From Anaerolineales bacterium (GTDB lineage Bacteria > Chloroflexota > Anaerolineae > 4572-78 > NAK82), in assembly GCA_024643945.1 (NCBI GenBank), contig JAHELX010000008.1:1-34072 (forward strand): a DNA stretch of 34,072 nt. The letters are read 5' to 3'. The notes under the pieces were generated by a model. That model made no database searches, had not been told where the DNA came from, and saw only the letters and a list, made by a program, of their open reading frames with translations. Shown here in pieces: positions 16,559 to 26,000 of this stretch. Both the position numbers and the translations under genes were made by a program. How positions within the stretch are numbered: the first letter of the stretch is position 1; every line of letters starts with the position of its first letter.

Positions 16559-17599
16559 ATGCAGTCAGGTCGTCCGCATTACTTCACGTTCTCAGCCATT
16601 CTGTTCGGCTTCATATTGCTAGCGGCTGCCTGCAATGGGCAAGCGACACCAGAGCCATTGACCCAGGTCGACTTGACAGTTAGTGCTACTGCCACCGCCC
16701 CCCCGACGAACACCCCAACCGCTACAAGCTCATCTACTCCAACTCCCGTCCCTCCGACAGCCACATCCACCCCCATGCCCCCAACAGATACCCTTACGCC
16801 TACTGGTACATCGACGAATACCCCAGCGCCCACGAGCACCTCGACGAATACCCCAGTCCCAACTGACACGCCAACCATGCCGCTACCACCGACTGCCACA
16901 CCAACGCCAGAACCGGAACCCGCTGGGCACACATATCCCCCTGTCCCCGAGGGCAAGGGCTTGCTCTACGTGATCAACTTCCACGGTGAAGAGGCTCAGT
17001 TTTATTTCATTGGCCGAGAGGGGGAATATCGTATTCCAGGCAAAAACACAGCACCTGATGGCGGGATGTTAGAGTTATTTCTTGACCCAGGGCATTACCG
17101 CTGGGCAAGCATAATCGAATCTGCTGGCCTGAGGGGAGAAGGGGAATTAGATGTTACGGAAGGACAAATCCACGGACTAGGGTTGGTTCAGGGAAAAGTT
17201 GGCCCCCAGAATGTGGTAGAGGGTTTTTTAATTGGCTCAGATCCCCTGGCACCAGCCGTGACTCCCACGTCAACACCTATCCCCACACCGCCGACACCCT
17301 CGCCGGGGAAAACCACTTTGGTTTTGGAACCAGGTGGGCGGAACGGAGATATCCTATTCCTCGACCAGAAACATCAGATTGAATCCGGGCATAGACTTTT
17401 TCTCGAATTGGAACCTGGCTCCTACGATATTAACTTCAATTATACGCCAGGCGACAGGTATACTTGCGACCTCGCAGGTTGCAGGCGAGATAATTATGGT
17501 ACAGCGAATTTCCAGGTTACATTACCTGCGAACAGCATCTGTGATCTGTTTGTTGGTGGGAAGTCAAGTGACGGAAATTTGAGCTGTAAACCATTATAA
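16559..17599 (+). CDS. Thr/Pro-rich putative lipoprotein
   Basis: A 346-residue exported protein. The start at 16559 gives a signal peptide (residues 1-24, FSAILFGFILLAAAC) whose Cys25 could be lipidated; Ala rather than Leu at -3 makes the lipobox imperfect. AAGGAG lies about ten bases upstream. A long threonine/proline/serine linker (about 30-122) resembles glycosylated wall spacers. It is followed by a beta-rich domain (about 125-240), a second TP-rich linker (TPTSTPIPTPPTPSPG) and a C-terminal domain with a CDLAGC cysteine pair and two further cysteines. The two domains share a short L-E-L-x-P-G-x-Y type strand (FLDPGHYRW and LELEPGSYDI), suggesting repeated domains. No family recognised; a surface-attached role is likely. 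Confidence 0.8.
   Translation: MQSGRPHYFTFSAILFGFILLAAACNGQATPEPLTQVDLTVSATATAPPTNTPTATSSSTPTPVPPTATSTPMPPTDTLTPTGTSTNTPAPTSTSTNTPVPTDTPTMPLPPTATPTPEPEPAGHTYPPVPEGKGLLYVINFHGEEAQFYFIGREGEYRIPGKNTAPDGGMLELFLDPGHYRWASIIESAGLRGEGELDVTEGQIHGLGLVQGKVGPQNVVEGFLIGSDPLAPAVTPTSTPIPTPPTPSPGKTTLVLEPGGRNGDILFLDQKHQIESGHRLFLELEPGSYDINFNYTPGDRYTCDLAGCRRDNYGTANFQVTLPANSICDLFVGGKSSDGNLSCKPL
16811..16856 (+). repeat. Direct repeat in the Thr/Pro linker
   Basis: TCGACGAATACCCCAG occurs exactly at 16811-16826 and again at 16841-16856, a 30-base period equal to ten codons. It points to slippage-type expansion of the linker. Confidence 0.7.
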
Positions 17600-17626
17600 G
17601 CTGCGGTGATCACAGACCGAACTCAT

Positions 17627-17653
17627 AGCGCAACACCTCAGTATGAGTGCGCT
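17627..17653 (+). terminator. Possible weak terminator after the lipoprotein gene
   Basis: AGCGCA (17627-17632) and TGCGCT (17648-17653) are exact complements. CTCAT and ATGAG give an alternative overlapping pairing. The stem is followed only by TTGT, so termination would be weak. Confidence 0.35.
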
Positions 17654-17690
17654 TTGTCACTGATATATTGATACCTTATGGATATTTACC

Positions 17691-20600
17691 ATGAGTGACT
17701 TCGTCCACCTGCACGTCCATAGCGAATATTCCCTCCTTGACGGTCTCAGTCGCCTGAAGGATTTGGTAAAGCGGGCCGCTGAGTTGAATATGCCGGCCCT
17801 GGCTCTCACCGACCACGGCACGATGTACGCAGCCATCGAGTTCTACCGTGCGGCCAAAAAGCAAGGCATCAAGCCCATCATCGGGATGGAGAGTTACTTG
17901 ACCCCGGTTGGCCGCCGCATGACCGACAAGCAAGCTGGTATTGACGACAAACGATACCATCTGTTGCTGTTGGCCCAAAACGATGTTGGCTACCAGAATC
18001 TGCTCAAAATTGCTTCAGCTTCCCAATTAGAAGGTTTCTATTACAAACCCCGCATTGACCGGGAATTCCTGGCTAAACACGCCGAAGGGCTCATCGCAAC
18101 CACTGGCTGCATGGCAAGCGAGATCCCCCGTTTACTGGCCCAGGGCAATAGCCGGCTGGCCCACGAACGCGTAGGCTGGTGGATTGATGTTTTTGGGCGT
18201 GATCACTTCTTCTTGGAACTACAGGAACACGGTATTCCTGAGCTGACCCAAGTCAACCGTCAACTCATCCAGTGGGCACGTGAGTTCGACCTGAAACTGG
18301 TCGCCACCAACGATGTGCATTACGTCAGATCACAGGACGCTAACCCTCACGACGTGCTCTTGTGTGTGCAAACCGGCGAATTGGTCACCCAGCAAAACCG
18401 CATGCGCATGAGCGACGGCAGTTACTACCTGAAAAGTTACCCGGAGATGCTAACCCTCTTCCAGGAGCGCTCGGACAGCCTGCTCAACACTCTGGCTATC
18501 GCCGAGATGTGTGAGGTAGATCTGGATCCCAAAGGCTATCACTTGCCCCCGTTTGACGTACCACCGGGTTACGACGCCGAAAGCTATCTGCGCCACCTGG
18601 TAGACGAAGGGCTTAAGCGACGTTACGGCGAGCGGGCCAGTGATCCCGAAATCCAAGCTCGCAAAGAACACGAGTTGAAGATCATCCACGATATGGGCTT
18701 CGACACCTATTTCCTTATCGTGTGGGACCTGTGTGAATTTGCCCGGCAGAGCAACATCTGGTGGAATGTTCGGGGCTCTGGAACCGGCAGCCTGGTAGCC
18801 TATGCGATTGGCATCACTAATCTGGACCCGCTGGCCAATCATCTCCTCTTCGAGCGCTTCCTCAACCCCGGTCGGGTAAGTATGCCAGACATAGACCTGG
18901 ACTATCCCGACGACCGGCGCGAGGAGATGATCAACTATACCATCCAGAAATACGGTGAAGAGAACGTCGCCCAGATCATCACTTTTGGCACGATGGGCGC
19001 CCGGGCCGCGATTCGCGACGTAGGCCGGGCAATGGATGTCCCCCTGCCCGAAGTAGATCGCATCGCCAAGCTCATCCCGGGCGGGCCCAAAGTCAAAATC
19101 GCTGATGGGCTAGATCAATCGCCGGAGCTACACGATTTATATGAAAACGTAGACTATATCCGGCGTCTTATTGACACCGCCCAACATCTGGAAGGTGTGG
19201 CCCGCCACGCCAGCACCCATGCCGCTGGCGTCATCGTTGCCGACAAGCCCCTGATCGAGTATACACCCCTGCACCGTCCTACTAAAGGCGGCCAGGGAGG
19301 CGTTGTTACCCAGTACACAATGGAGATTCTGGAATCCATTGGCCTGCTCAAGATTGATTTTTTGGGCCTTTCGACGCTGACCATTATGCGTAAAGCATGC
19401 GAGTTGATCCAAGCCCGGCACGGCGTTAAGCTAGACCTGGAATCCATCCCTATCAACGATAAAAGTGCCTTTGACTTGCTGGCAAGCGGTGACGTCACTG
19501 GCATATTCCAGGTTGAATCGGCAGGTATGCGGCGTGTGCTGACCACGATGAAGCCGACCAAATTCGAGCACATCGTTGCCACCATTAGTCTATACCGTCC
19601 CGGCCCAATGGAGTATATTGACGACTATATCGACCGTATGCACGGTCGCAAACCGGTGAAATATCACCATCCATCACTGGAACCCATCCTGGCTGAGACC
19701 TACGGCATCATCGTCTACCAGGAACAAATTATGCAAATCGCCTCGCAACTATCGGGCTATTCCCCCGGCGAGGCTGATCTAATGCGCCGGGCGGTGGGCA
19801 AAAAGAAGAAAGAAGAGCTGCTTAGGCACCGAGAGAAGTTTGTTCAGGGAGCCATGGAGCGAGGCATTCCTGAAGAGGCCGCTAACCAGATTTTTGATGA
19901 CATCGAGTTTTTTGCCCGCTACGGATTCAACAAGGCGCACGCCGCCGACTACGCCGTCATTACCTGCCAGACCGCCTACCTCAAAGCCCACTACCCGGTG
20001 GAATATATGACTGCATTGCTCACTGTGGAACGTCATAACACCGATAAGGTAGGCTCGCTCATTGGGGAATGCCGGGCGATGGGTATCCAGGTATTGCCCC
20101 CCGACATCAACAAGAGTGACATCTACTTCACCATCGAAGATACCGAAGGAGGACCTGCCATTCGCTTTGGCATGGGAGCGGTGAAGAACGTGGGTGAAGG
20201 GGCCATCGAAGTCATCTTGCAAGGCCGCGCCACGGGAGGCCCCTTCGCCGACATAGACGACTTCTGCCACCGCGTTGACTTGCGCCAGGTTAACCGGCGT
20301 GCACTGGAGAGCCTGGTCAAAGTGGGAGCGCTGCGGCCTTTTGGTCAGCGGGCACAATTGCTGGCTATCATCGATCGCATGATAGGCCTGTCGAGCCAGA
20401 CCCACCAGGCGGCAGCCGTCGGACAGATTAGTATGTTCGATCTGGGCGGCTTCGACGCGCCAGCCGCCGGTTCCATCCTGTATCCGCTACCCGAGGTGGA
20501 AGAAGTCTCGCGACGCGAGATACTGGGCTGGGAAAAGGAACTGGTCGGCGTTTACGTCTCGGAGCACCCACTGCAGCCGCTTGTTCACCAGCTGCGCGCT

Positions 20601-21254
20601 TCAACCACGTGCTTTCTGGGCCAAATTGACGAGACGATGGCGGGGCACAAAGTGACTGTGGCCGGTATGGTTAACTGGATACGCCAGATTTACACCAAAA
20701 ACGGCAAACCTATGGCCTTTGTTGAACTGGAAGACGTGCAAGGCACCATTGAAGTCGTCGTTTTTCCCCGCGTCTACGAAGAAACGCACAAGATTTGGCA
20801 GGAAGAGAAAGTGGTGGTGGTGCGCGGCAAGGTGGATACCAAGGGGGGCAATGGTCCCAAGATCATTTGCGAGAAGGTAGACGACACCATCACTCACCTG
20901 AAGCCAGATTCCCAAGCCTCCCAAATATCTGCATCACCCAGTCCCCAGTCTTCACCCACCAACTTAGAGCCATTATATCACCTGCAACTCACTGTGAATC
21001 GGACTGGCGACCCTGAGCGCGACCGGCAACAGCTACGCTCAGTGTATGAACTGGTCACCAGTTACCAAGGTGATGATACCTTCAGCCTCTTCATTCCTAA
21101 TGGCCAGAGACGCCTTCAGCTTGATTTTCCCAACGCCACCACTCGCCATTGCGTGGAACTTCAGCAAAAGCTGATCGGGATATTGGGTGCTGCCGCCGTC
21201 CGAGTAGAGACTCGAAATGACAGGGCAGGGAATCAGGGAAACAACGATTTGTAG
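17691..21254 (+). CDS. dnaE: DNA polymerase III subunit alpha
   Basis: The replicative C-family polymerase subunit, 1187 residues. The PHP domain is intact ([13 protein letters not shown] at 6-18, [15 protein letters not shown]), so the proofreading-type metal site may be present. The palm carries [12 protein letters not shown] with catalytic aspartates around residues 400-402, and the third aspartate is in IDFLGL around 556. [14 protein letters not shown] and [16 protein letters not shown] are typical. The tandem HhH region and an OB-fold ([19 protein letters not shown], then VVVFPRVYE) follow, and the last 90 residues form a small C-terminal domain. This is the DnaE1 type, not PolC. No intein is present. 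No clear ribosome binding site is seen before the ATG. Confidence 0.97.
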   Translation: MSDFVHLHVHSEYSLLDGLSRLKDLVKRAAELNMPALALTDHGTMYAAIEFYRAAKKQGIKPIIGMESYLTPVGRRMTDKQAGIDDKRYHLLLLAQNDVGYQNLLKIASASQLEGFYYKPRIDREFLAKHAEGLIATTGCMASEIPRLLAQGNSRLAHERVGWWIDVFGRDHFFLELQEHGIPELTQVNRQLIQWAREFDLKLVATNDVHYVRSQDANPHDVLLCVQTGELVTQQNRMRMSDGSYYLKSYPEMLTLFQERSDSLLNTLAIAEMCEVDLDPKGYHLPPFDVPPGYDAESYLRHLVDEGLKRRYGERASDPEIQARKEHELKIIHDMGFDTYFLIVWDLCEFARQSNIWWNVRGSGTGSLVAYAIGITNLDPLANHLLFERFLNPGRVSMPDIDLDYPDDRREEMINYTIQKYGEENVAQIITFGTMGARAAIRDVGRAMDVPLPEVDRIAKLIPGGPKVKIADGLDQSPELHDLYENVDYIRRLIDTAQHLEGVARHASTHAAGVIVADKPLIEYTPLHRPTKGGQGGVVTQYTMEILESIGLLKIDFLGLSTLTIMRKACELIQARHGVKLDLESIPINDKSAFDLLASGDVTGIFQVESAGMRRVLTTMKPTKFEHIVATISLYRPGPMEYIDDYIDRMHGRKPVKYHHPSLEPILAETYGIIVYQEQIMQIASQLSGYSPGEADLMRRAVGKKKKEELLRHREKFVQGAMERGIPEEAANQIFDDIEFFARYGFNKAHAADYAVITCQTAYLKAHYPVEYMTALLTVERHNTDKVGSLIGECRAMGIQVLPPDINKSDIYFTIEDTEGGPAIRFGMGAVKNVGEGAIEVILQGRATGGPFADIDDFCHRVDLRQVNRRALESLVKVGALRPFGQRAQLLAIIDRMIGLSSQTHQAAAVGQISMFDLGGFDAPAAGSILYPLPEVEEVSRREILGWEKELVGVYVSEHPLQPLVHQLRASTTCFLGQIDETMAGHKVTVAGMVNWIRQIYTKNGKPMAFVELEDVQGTIEVVVFPRVYEETHKIWQEEKVVVVRGKVDTKGGNGPKIICEKVDDTITHLKPDSQASQISASPSPQSSPTNLEPLYHLQLTVNRTGDPERDRQQLRSVYELVTSYQGDDTFSLFIPNGQRRLQLDFPNATTRHCVELQQKLIGILGAAAVRVETRNDRAGNQGNNDL

Positions 21255-21296
21255 ATTTACCGGTCGGTTGATGGGTTGAATAGGCCAAGCTCCCCA

Positions 21297-21325
21297 TTGA
21301 CAGGAATTTGCACCTGATCTATACT
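21297..21325 (+). promoter_or_regulatory. Near-consensus promoter in the dnaE-pfp gap
   Basis: TTGACA (21297-21302) is a perfect -35, followed by a 17-base spacer and TATACT (21320-21325), one mismatch from TATAAT. It is the best sigma70-type promoter I see in the window. It starts 42 bases after the dnaE stop and does not serve any convincing open frame, so it is assigned to the RNA below. Confidence 0.7.
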
Positions 21326-21331
21326 TTGTGA

Positions 21332-21682
21332 TAAGTGGGGTCGAGATGTTGCTCATCTCCACCCAACCCGAGCTCAAAGTCTCAAATAGGACAGGTGGCT
21401 GGCAAAGGAGCTACCGCCGGGGCCTGCTCAACGCCTCCCGCGACGACGCCCAAGTTGAGCCAAGCCCCCGCATTGTGATTTTCTTTTTGAAAGGGGAATT
21501 CCCTTTTAGGGACCTGCAAGGCAAGGACGCTTCCTGGCTGTTTCCCTCGCCCAATCAAGGGAAATAAAAACACAAGATGGGAAGCTATCTGTTTCCGGCT
21601 CTCGGGTAAAAACACAACTATCTCGAGTGAGCTTGCGGACACAGATATCAGACGGGGCTTGTGATCTGCCCCGTCTTTTTGT
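21332..21682 (+). ncRNA. Candidate structured non-coding RNA, about 350 nt
   Basis: Between a near-consensus promoter and a strong terminator lies a chain of stems seen directly in the sequence. GAGATG/CATCTC (about 21343-21359) is extended by GTGG/CCAC. GGTGGCT/AGCTACC (21394-21400 with 21409-21415) has one G-U pair. CGGGGC plus GCTCAAC (21418-21432) faces GTTGAGC plus GCCCCCG (21454-21470), about 13 pairs. AAAGGG/CCCTTT lies around 21490-21507, TTTCCCT/AGGGAAA at 21541-21564, and GCTC-TCG/CGAG-TGAGC around 21598-21633. I find no tmRNA, RNase P, SRP or T-box signature. The 79-codon frame across it has no good ribosome binding site. It could be a free RNA or a long attenuating leader of the downstream phosphofructokinase gene. 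Confidence 0.55.
21650..21682 (+). terminator. Strong Rho-independent terminator
   Basis: AGACGGGGC (21650-21658) pairs perfectly with GCCCCGTCT (21668-21676) around a 9-nt loop and runs into TTTTTGTT. CACAAG near 21571 could pair with CTTGTG across the loop (21657-21662), a possible competing arm. Confidence 0.85.
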
Positions 21683-21720
21683 TAGGCCTTAATGCCCCAA
21701 CATATGGGGGGATAGTACCT

Positions 21721-21726
21721 TATAAT
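21721..21726 (+). promoter_or_regulatory. Possible -10 box of the phosphofructokinase gene
   Basis: TATAAT lies 40 bases before the ribosome binding site region, downstream of the terminator, with a second AT-rich box (TATAAA, 21741-21746). No clear -35 matches either. If active, the gene is transcribed separately from the upstream RNA. Confidence 0.3.
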
Positions 21727-21766
21727 ACCCGCACGTTGGGTATAAATAAGATAGGAGTTGAAAAAG

Positions 21767-22924
21767 ATGAAAGTTGCGGTTCTTACCGGCGGGGGCGACG
21801 TCCCCGGGCTCAACCCGGCCATCAAGGCCTTGGTGTACCGCGCCGAGGAAGAAGGGTTTCAAATCATCGGTTTCCGACGCGGCTGGTGGGGTCCCCTCAA
21901 CTACAACCTCGACGATGACTCACGCAATTGGCAGTGTGCCATTCCCCTGAACCGGCAATCCGTGCGCACTGTCGACCGGACGGGCGGGACGTTTTTGCAC
22001 ACGTCTCGCACGCGCCCGTCGCACGTGCGAGACGGAGAAGTCCCTGAGTTTCTGCGCGGATCCGATTTCGATCTGGATGGTAAGACGACCTACGACCTGA
22101 CGCCTTATGTGTTGAGGGTGTTAGAGCACCTCAAGGTCGACGCACTCATACCCATTGGCGGTGACGACACGCTGAGCTACGCCGACCGGCTACACAGCGA
22201 GGGGGTCCCGGTCATCGCCATCCCGAAAACGATGGACAACGACGTGTTCGGCACTGACTATTGTATCGGCTTCTCTACGGCGGTTACACGCAGTGTACGT
22301 TTCATTCACAATCTGCGCACCACAATCGGCTCGCACGAGCGCATCGGCATCATCGAGCTATTTGGCCGCAACTCAGGCGAAACCTCGCTCATCTCGGCTT
22401 ATCTGGCGGGGGTAGATCGGGCCATCATCTCCGAAGTCCCTTTCGAACCAGAAAAGCTAGCCCGATTGGTGATGCAAGACAAACAGAACAATCCCAGCAA
22501 CTACGCCATGGTCACTATCTCCGAAGGTGCGCAGATGATCGGCGGCAAGATCATTGAATCCGGTGAGCCGGATGCTTACGGCCACAAGAAGCTGGGTGGC
22601 ATCGGTGCTCACACTGGCGACTTGCTGAAGAAGCTGACTGGCGAAAACATCCTTTATCAGCAGGTAGCTTACCTGATGCGCAGCGGCGCGCCTGACTCGA
22701 TTGATCTGATGGTCGGTTTCAACTTTGCGAATATGGCGATAGACCTGCTTGTGGAAGGCAAGACTGGTCGTATGGTTTCCATCCAGAAGGGCACCTACAC
22801 CAATGTGCCTGTCACCATCGTTTCGCAAGGAGTGAAACGGGTAGACGTGGACGAGCTTTACGATGTGAACGAGTATCGCCCCAAGGTCCGTCATGTGGGT
22901 GGCAAGCCGATGTTCCTTTACTAA
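21767..22924 (+). CDS. 6-phosphofructokinase, probably PPi-dependent
   Basis: A 385-residue phosphofructokinase of the PfkA superfamily, phosphorylating fructose-6-phosphate in glycolysis. The phosphoryl-donor loop reads GGDDT (131-135) instead of GGDGS, and the active site is PKTMDND (153-159) rather than PGTIDND. Asp at position 104 and Lys at 124 (E. coli numbering) is the pair known to favour pyrophosphate over ATP; PPi-dependent enzymes can run both ways. EGAQMIGGK and GGIGAHTG are further family features. I start at the ATG at 21767, nine bases after AGGAG; the in-frame TTG at 21758 would touch the ribosome binding site. Donor specificity is inferred. Confidence 0.92.
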   Translation: MKVAVLTGGGDVPGLNPAIKALVYRAEEEGFQIIGFRRGWWGPLNYNLDDDSRNWQCAIPLNRQSVRTVDRTGGTFLHTSRTRPSHVRDGEVPEFLRGSDFDLDGKTTYDLTPYVLRVLEHLKVDALIPIGGDDTLSYADRLHSEGVPVIAIPKTMDNDVFGTDYCIGFSTAVTRSVRFIHNLRTTIGSHERIGIIELFGRNSGETSLISAYLAGVDRAIISEVPFEPEKLARLVMQDKQNNPSNYAMVTISEGAQMIGGKIIESGEPDAYGHKKLGGIGAHTGDLLKKLTGENILYQQVAYLMRSGAPDSIDLMVGFNFANMAIDLLVEGKTGRMVSIQKGTYTNVPVTIVSQGVKRVDVDELYDVNEYRPKVRHVGGKPMFLY

Positions 22925-22940
22925 AGTACTAACTCACACC

Positions 22941-22970
22941 TTGACTTGCTACCCTGCCATGTGCTACACT
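22941..22970 (+). promoter_or_regulatory. Possible promoter of the PDZ-GAF kinase gene
   Basis: TTGACT (22941-22946), an 18-base spacer and TACACT (22965-22970) form a plausible promoter. It overlaps the left arm of the long inverted repeat below, and the hairpin would fall immediately after the predicted start near 22977. Confidence 0.4.
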
Positions 22971-23006
22971 GGATACATCACACCCTGTCCCGGCAGGGTA
23001 GTTTTA
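22949..23006 (+). terminator. Terminator-like element with two alternative stems
   Basis: CTACCCTGCC (22949-22958) is an exact 10-base complement of GGCAGGGTAG (22992-23001), which is followed by TTTTAT. A shorter hairpin, ACCCTG (22982-22987) with CAGGGT (22994-22999) and a 6-nt loop, uses the same right arm. Either could end transcription from the phosphofructokinase gene. Only the short one fits inside RNA made from the promoter at 22941. Confidence 0.55.
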
Positions 23007-23091
23007 TAGCCCTGCCATTGCCTGTCGTCCCAATTGCTTTTGTCATTGTGTTGAAGCATTTGGGTAGGCCCTTGATTGGCATACCGCAGCC

Positions 23092-26000
23092 ATGAGTCCA
23101 GATCCAAACACAGTCAAAACCACCCCGGGGACTCGAACACTACAAGGTCGGAGGTGGATAAGCCATCTGATCATATCGGCTGCTATCACCCTGGCGGTGG
23201 TAGTCAACCTGCTCGCCCCGGTCTTGGCATGGCAATGGACCCGGTCTCCCTTCCTGGGTCTGTTCCTGGAGCAAACGCTGGTCATCGCTGATGTACACAA
23301 CCCAGCCTGGCCTGCGCGCCAGGCCGGGTTGCGCAACGCCGATCGACTGCTGGCAATTGAGGGGCAACCAGTCGCTACCGGGCGCGAGGTTGCTGCTGTC
23401 CTGGCCCAAAAGCAGCCAGGTCAAGCGGTGACTCTTACTGTTGAGAAAGATCCAGCCCCGCGGCCCGCACAGGGGTCCGGGGGCCAGGATAGGCCATCAC
23501 CAGGAAAGGTGATCGAAGTCAAGATCCCTCTGATCACCTTTCCCATCAGCGATTTTCTCACGGACTTTGGGTTCCCCTACTTGCTGGGGTTGCTTTACCT
23601 AGGACTGGGCATAGCCGTCTATCGCGTGCGGCGGAACGAACGATCAGGGCAAGTCTTCGTTCTCTTCACCACGTTCTTCTCCATTTTCACTGGTTCGTTT
23701 TTCGATCTGTACGCCTACCATTGGTTGGTTTATCTCTGGACGTTGTCCATCCCGCTGATTGGAGCTGCCTTACTGCACCTGGCTCTGGTTTTCCCCAGCG
23801 AAACCCGATTGATCCGGCATTATCCTTGGCTACGCTTCGTGCCCTATGGACCAGCTTTACTCATTGGGCTTTACGCCAACACCACTCTTTACACCCCGCG
23901 CGGCTACTTTGTCCCATGGCGCTGGTGTTTCGCTTTTGCTGGATTCGGGGCGATGGGCTTTATCGCCCTGCTCCTCCACACTCGCTTCCAAACGACTTCT
24001 CCCATTGTACGACAACAGGCACGCATTATCATCTTGGGCAGCATCGTCGCCTTTTTACCGATCACCGCCTGGACCATCTCTAACCTGCTTGGGGCGCAAA
24101 TTGCCTTCTCGCCAGCCGTCTTCGTCCTGGTATTCTTTCCTCTTGCTCTCTTTCCGGCCTCGATTACCTACGCCATCTTGCGCTATCGCTTACTTAATCT
24201 TGACTTGGTGCTCAGCCGCAGCCTGGTTTATCTGGGTCTCACGTTGTTAGTGACCGGCGCCTACTTTGCAACCGTGAGCCTGGTGGGATGGCTGTTTCAA
24301 ACTTCGGCAGCCGCCGACGACCCGGTCTTATTGACCCTCTTTGTGCTGGCACTGTTCTTCTTCTTGGGGCCAGTACGGGATCGCTTGCAGGGCATTGTCG
24401 ACAAATCCTTCTTACTCGAAGGAGCAGACTACCGGCTTTTGCTGCAAGACTATGGGCGTGAGCTTACCTCGGCACCGCTGAAAAGTGAGCGTATCCTGGC
24501 CACGCTTCTCGACCGCTGTGAGGCTGCTTTACACCCAGAGCGAGCTACCGTTTTCTTACGCAACCCCGCCTTGAACATATACACTTTATGCGACCAGATT
24601 GGGACACCATTGCCTACTGGCACTCGGATTCACTTTAATCCAAACGACGAACTACCCCGCCGCCTTGCTACGCACCCAGAGTCCTCACAAGCTGGCGAAG
24701 TGTTACACTTGTCATTTGAGGGCGATGTGCCTCCTCCCATCGATCTTTCTCCAGAAGAAATGGGGCGGCTGACCATCCTCGGCGCAGAACTGGTTGTGCC
24801 GCTGAGCGGGACCGAGCACCTCATCGGCTGGATCACGTTGAGCGCCAAACGTTCGGGCGGACCCTACCGGGAGAACGATGTAATCTTTTTGACCACGCTA
24901 GCTAATCAAACAGCTATCGCCCTGGAGAACGCTCAATTGCTTGAAGCCTCCGAGCGGCGGGCACACCAGCTTGCCACCCTTAACGAGGTAAGCCGCATCG
25001 TCACTCAGACGCTTGACCTGGACACGGTACTTCAATTAATCATGGAGAAATCGCTGGAGCTCTTGAGTGCCGAAGCCGGGTCCTTATTATTGGTTGACGA
25101 TGACAGGCAAACCCTCACCTTTGAAGTAGTGCTGGGACCTGCCAGCGAGCAATTGCGCGGAGCGCAGGTGCCTGCTGGGAGCGGCATTGCTGGCACCGTC
25201 GCCAGAGATATGCAACCGCTTATCGTCAATGACGCCCAGGCTGATCCGCGCTGGAACGTCTCTTTCGACCAAACAACAGAGTTCATCACACACAACCTGA
25301 TCTGTGTGCCGATGGTCAGCCACAACCAGTTGGTGGGCGTCATCGAGGTACTCAACAAACGTAACCCGGAGAGCTTTTCTGAGGAAGATACGGAACTGTT
25401 GAGCAGCTTCGCCGCCCAAGCCGCCATTGCTATCGAGAACGCCCGCCTATTTACGCTGACCGACCAGGCATTAGCAGGACGGGTGCAAGAGCTCCACACG
25501 ATGCAACTTATTGACCGGCAACTGAATTCCAGCCTCGACTTTGCTCGCGTGATGGATCTGACACTGGAGCACGCGATGGACGCAGTGGCTGCATCTATCG
25601 GCGTAGTGGGAGTTATGGACGAGGCGGGCACTGGGCTCTATCTGGTAGCGCAGCGAGGGGTACCCGCCGAATACGCTTGCTACCGCGATGAGCCGTGGCC
25701 GATCGAACGGGGCATCATTGGTAGAGTCGCCCGCGCCGGACAGCCGGCTGTCGTAGGTGATGTACGAGAAGACCCAGATTTTGAACCAGTCGTTGTGCAA
25801 ACTCACTCACAGATAGCCGTCCCCATTTTGTATCAGGGCCAAGTCCGGGCAGTTATCAGCCTGGAAAGCCCCCATACCGACGCGTTTAGCGAGGATGACC
25901 TGGACTTCGTCACGCGGCTAGCAGACCATGCAGCCATCGCGATCGAAAACGCCCGCCTCTATCAACAAGCTCAGGCTGCCAATCAGGCGAAAACAGAGTT

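Noticed and set aside
17691..21254. Intein in dnaE
   Set aside because: Polymerase motifs are contiguous and total length is normal.
21328..21567. A 79-codon frame in the dnaE-pfp gap
   Set aside because: GTG start at or before the predicted transcript start, no Shine-Dalgarno, no recognisable protein pattern, and it crosses several strong stems.
21332..21682. tmRNA, RNase P RNA, SRP RNA or T-box leader
   Set aside because: None of the conserved core sequences of these RNAs is visible on reading; the length alone would fit tmRNA or RNase P.
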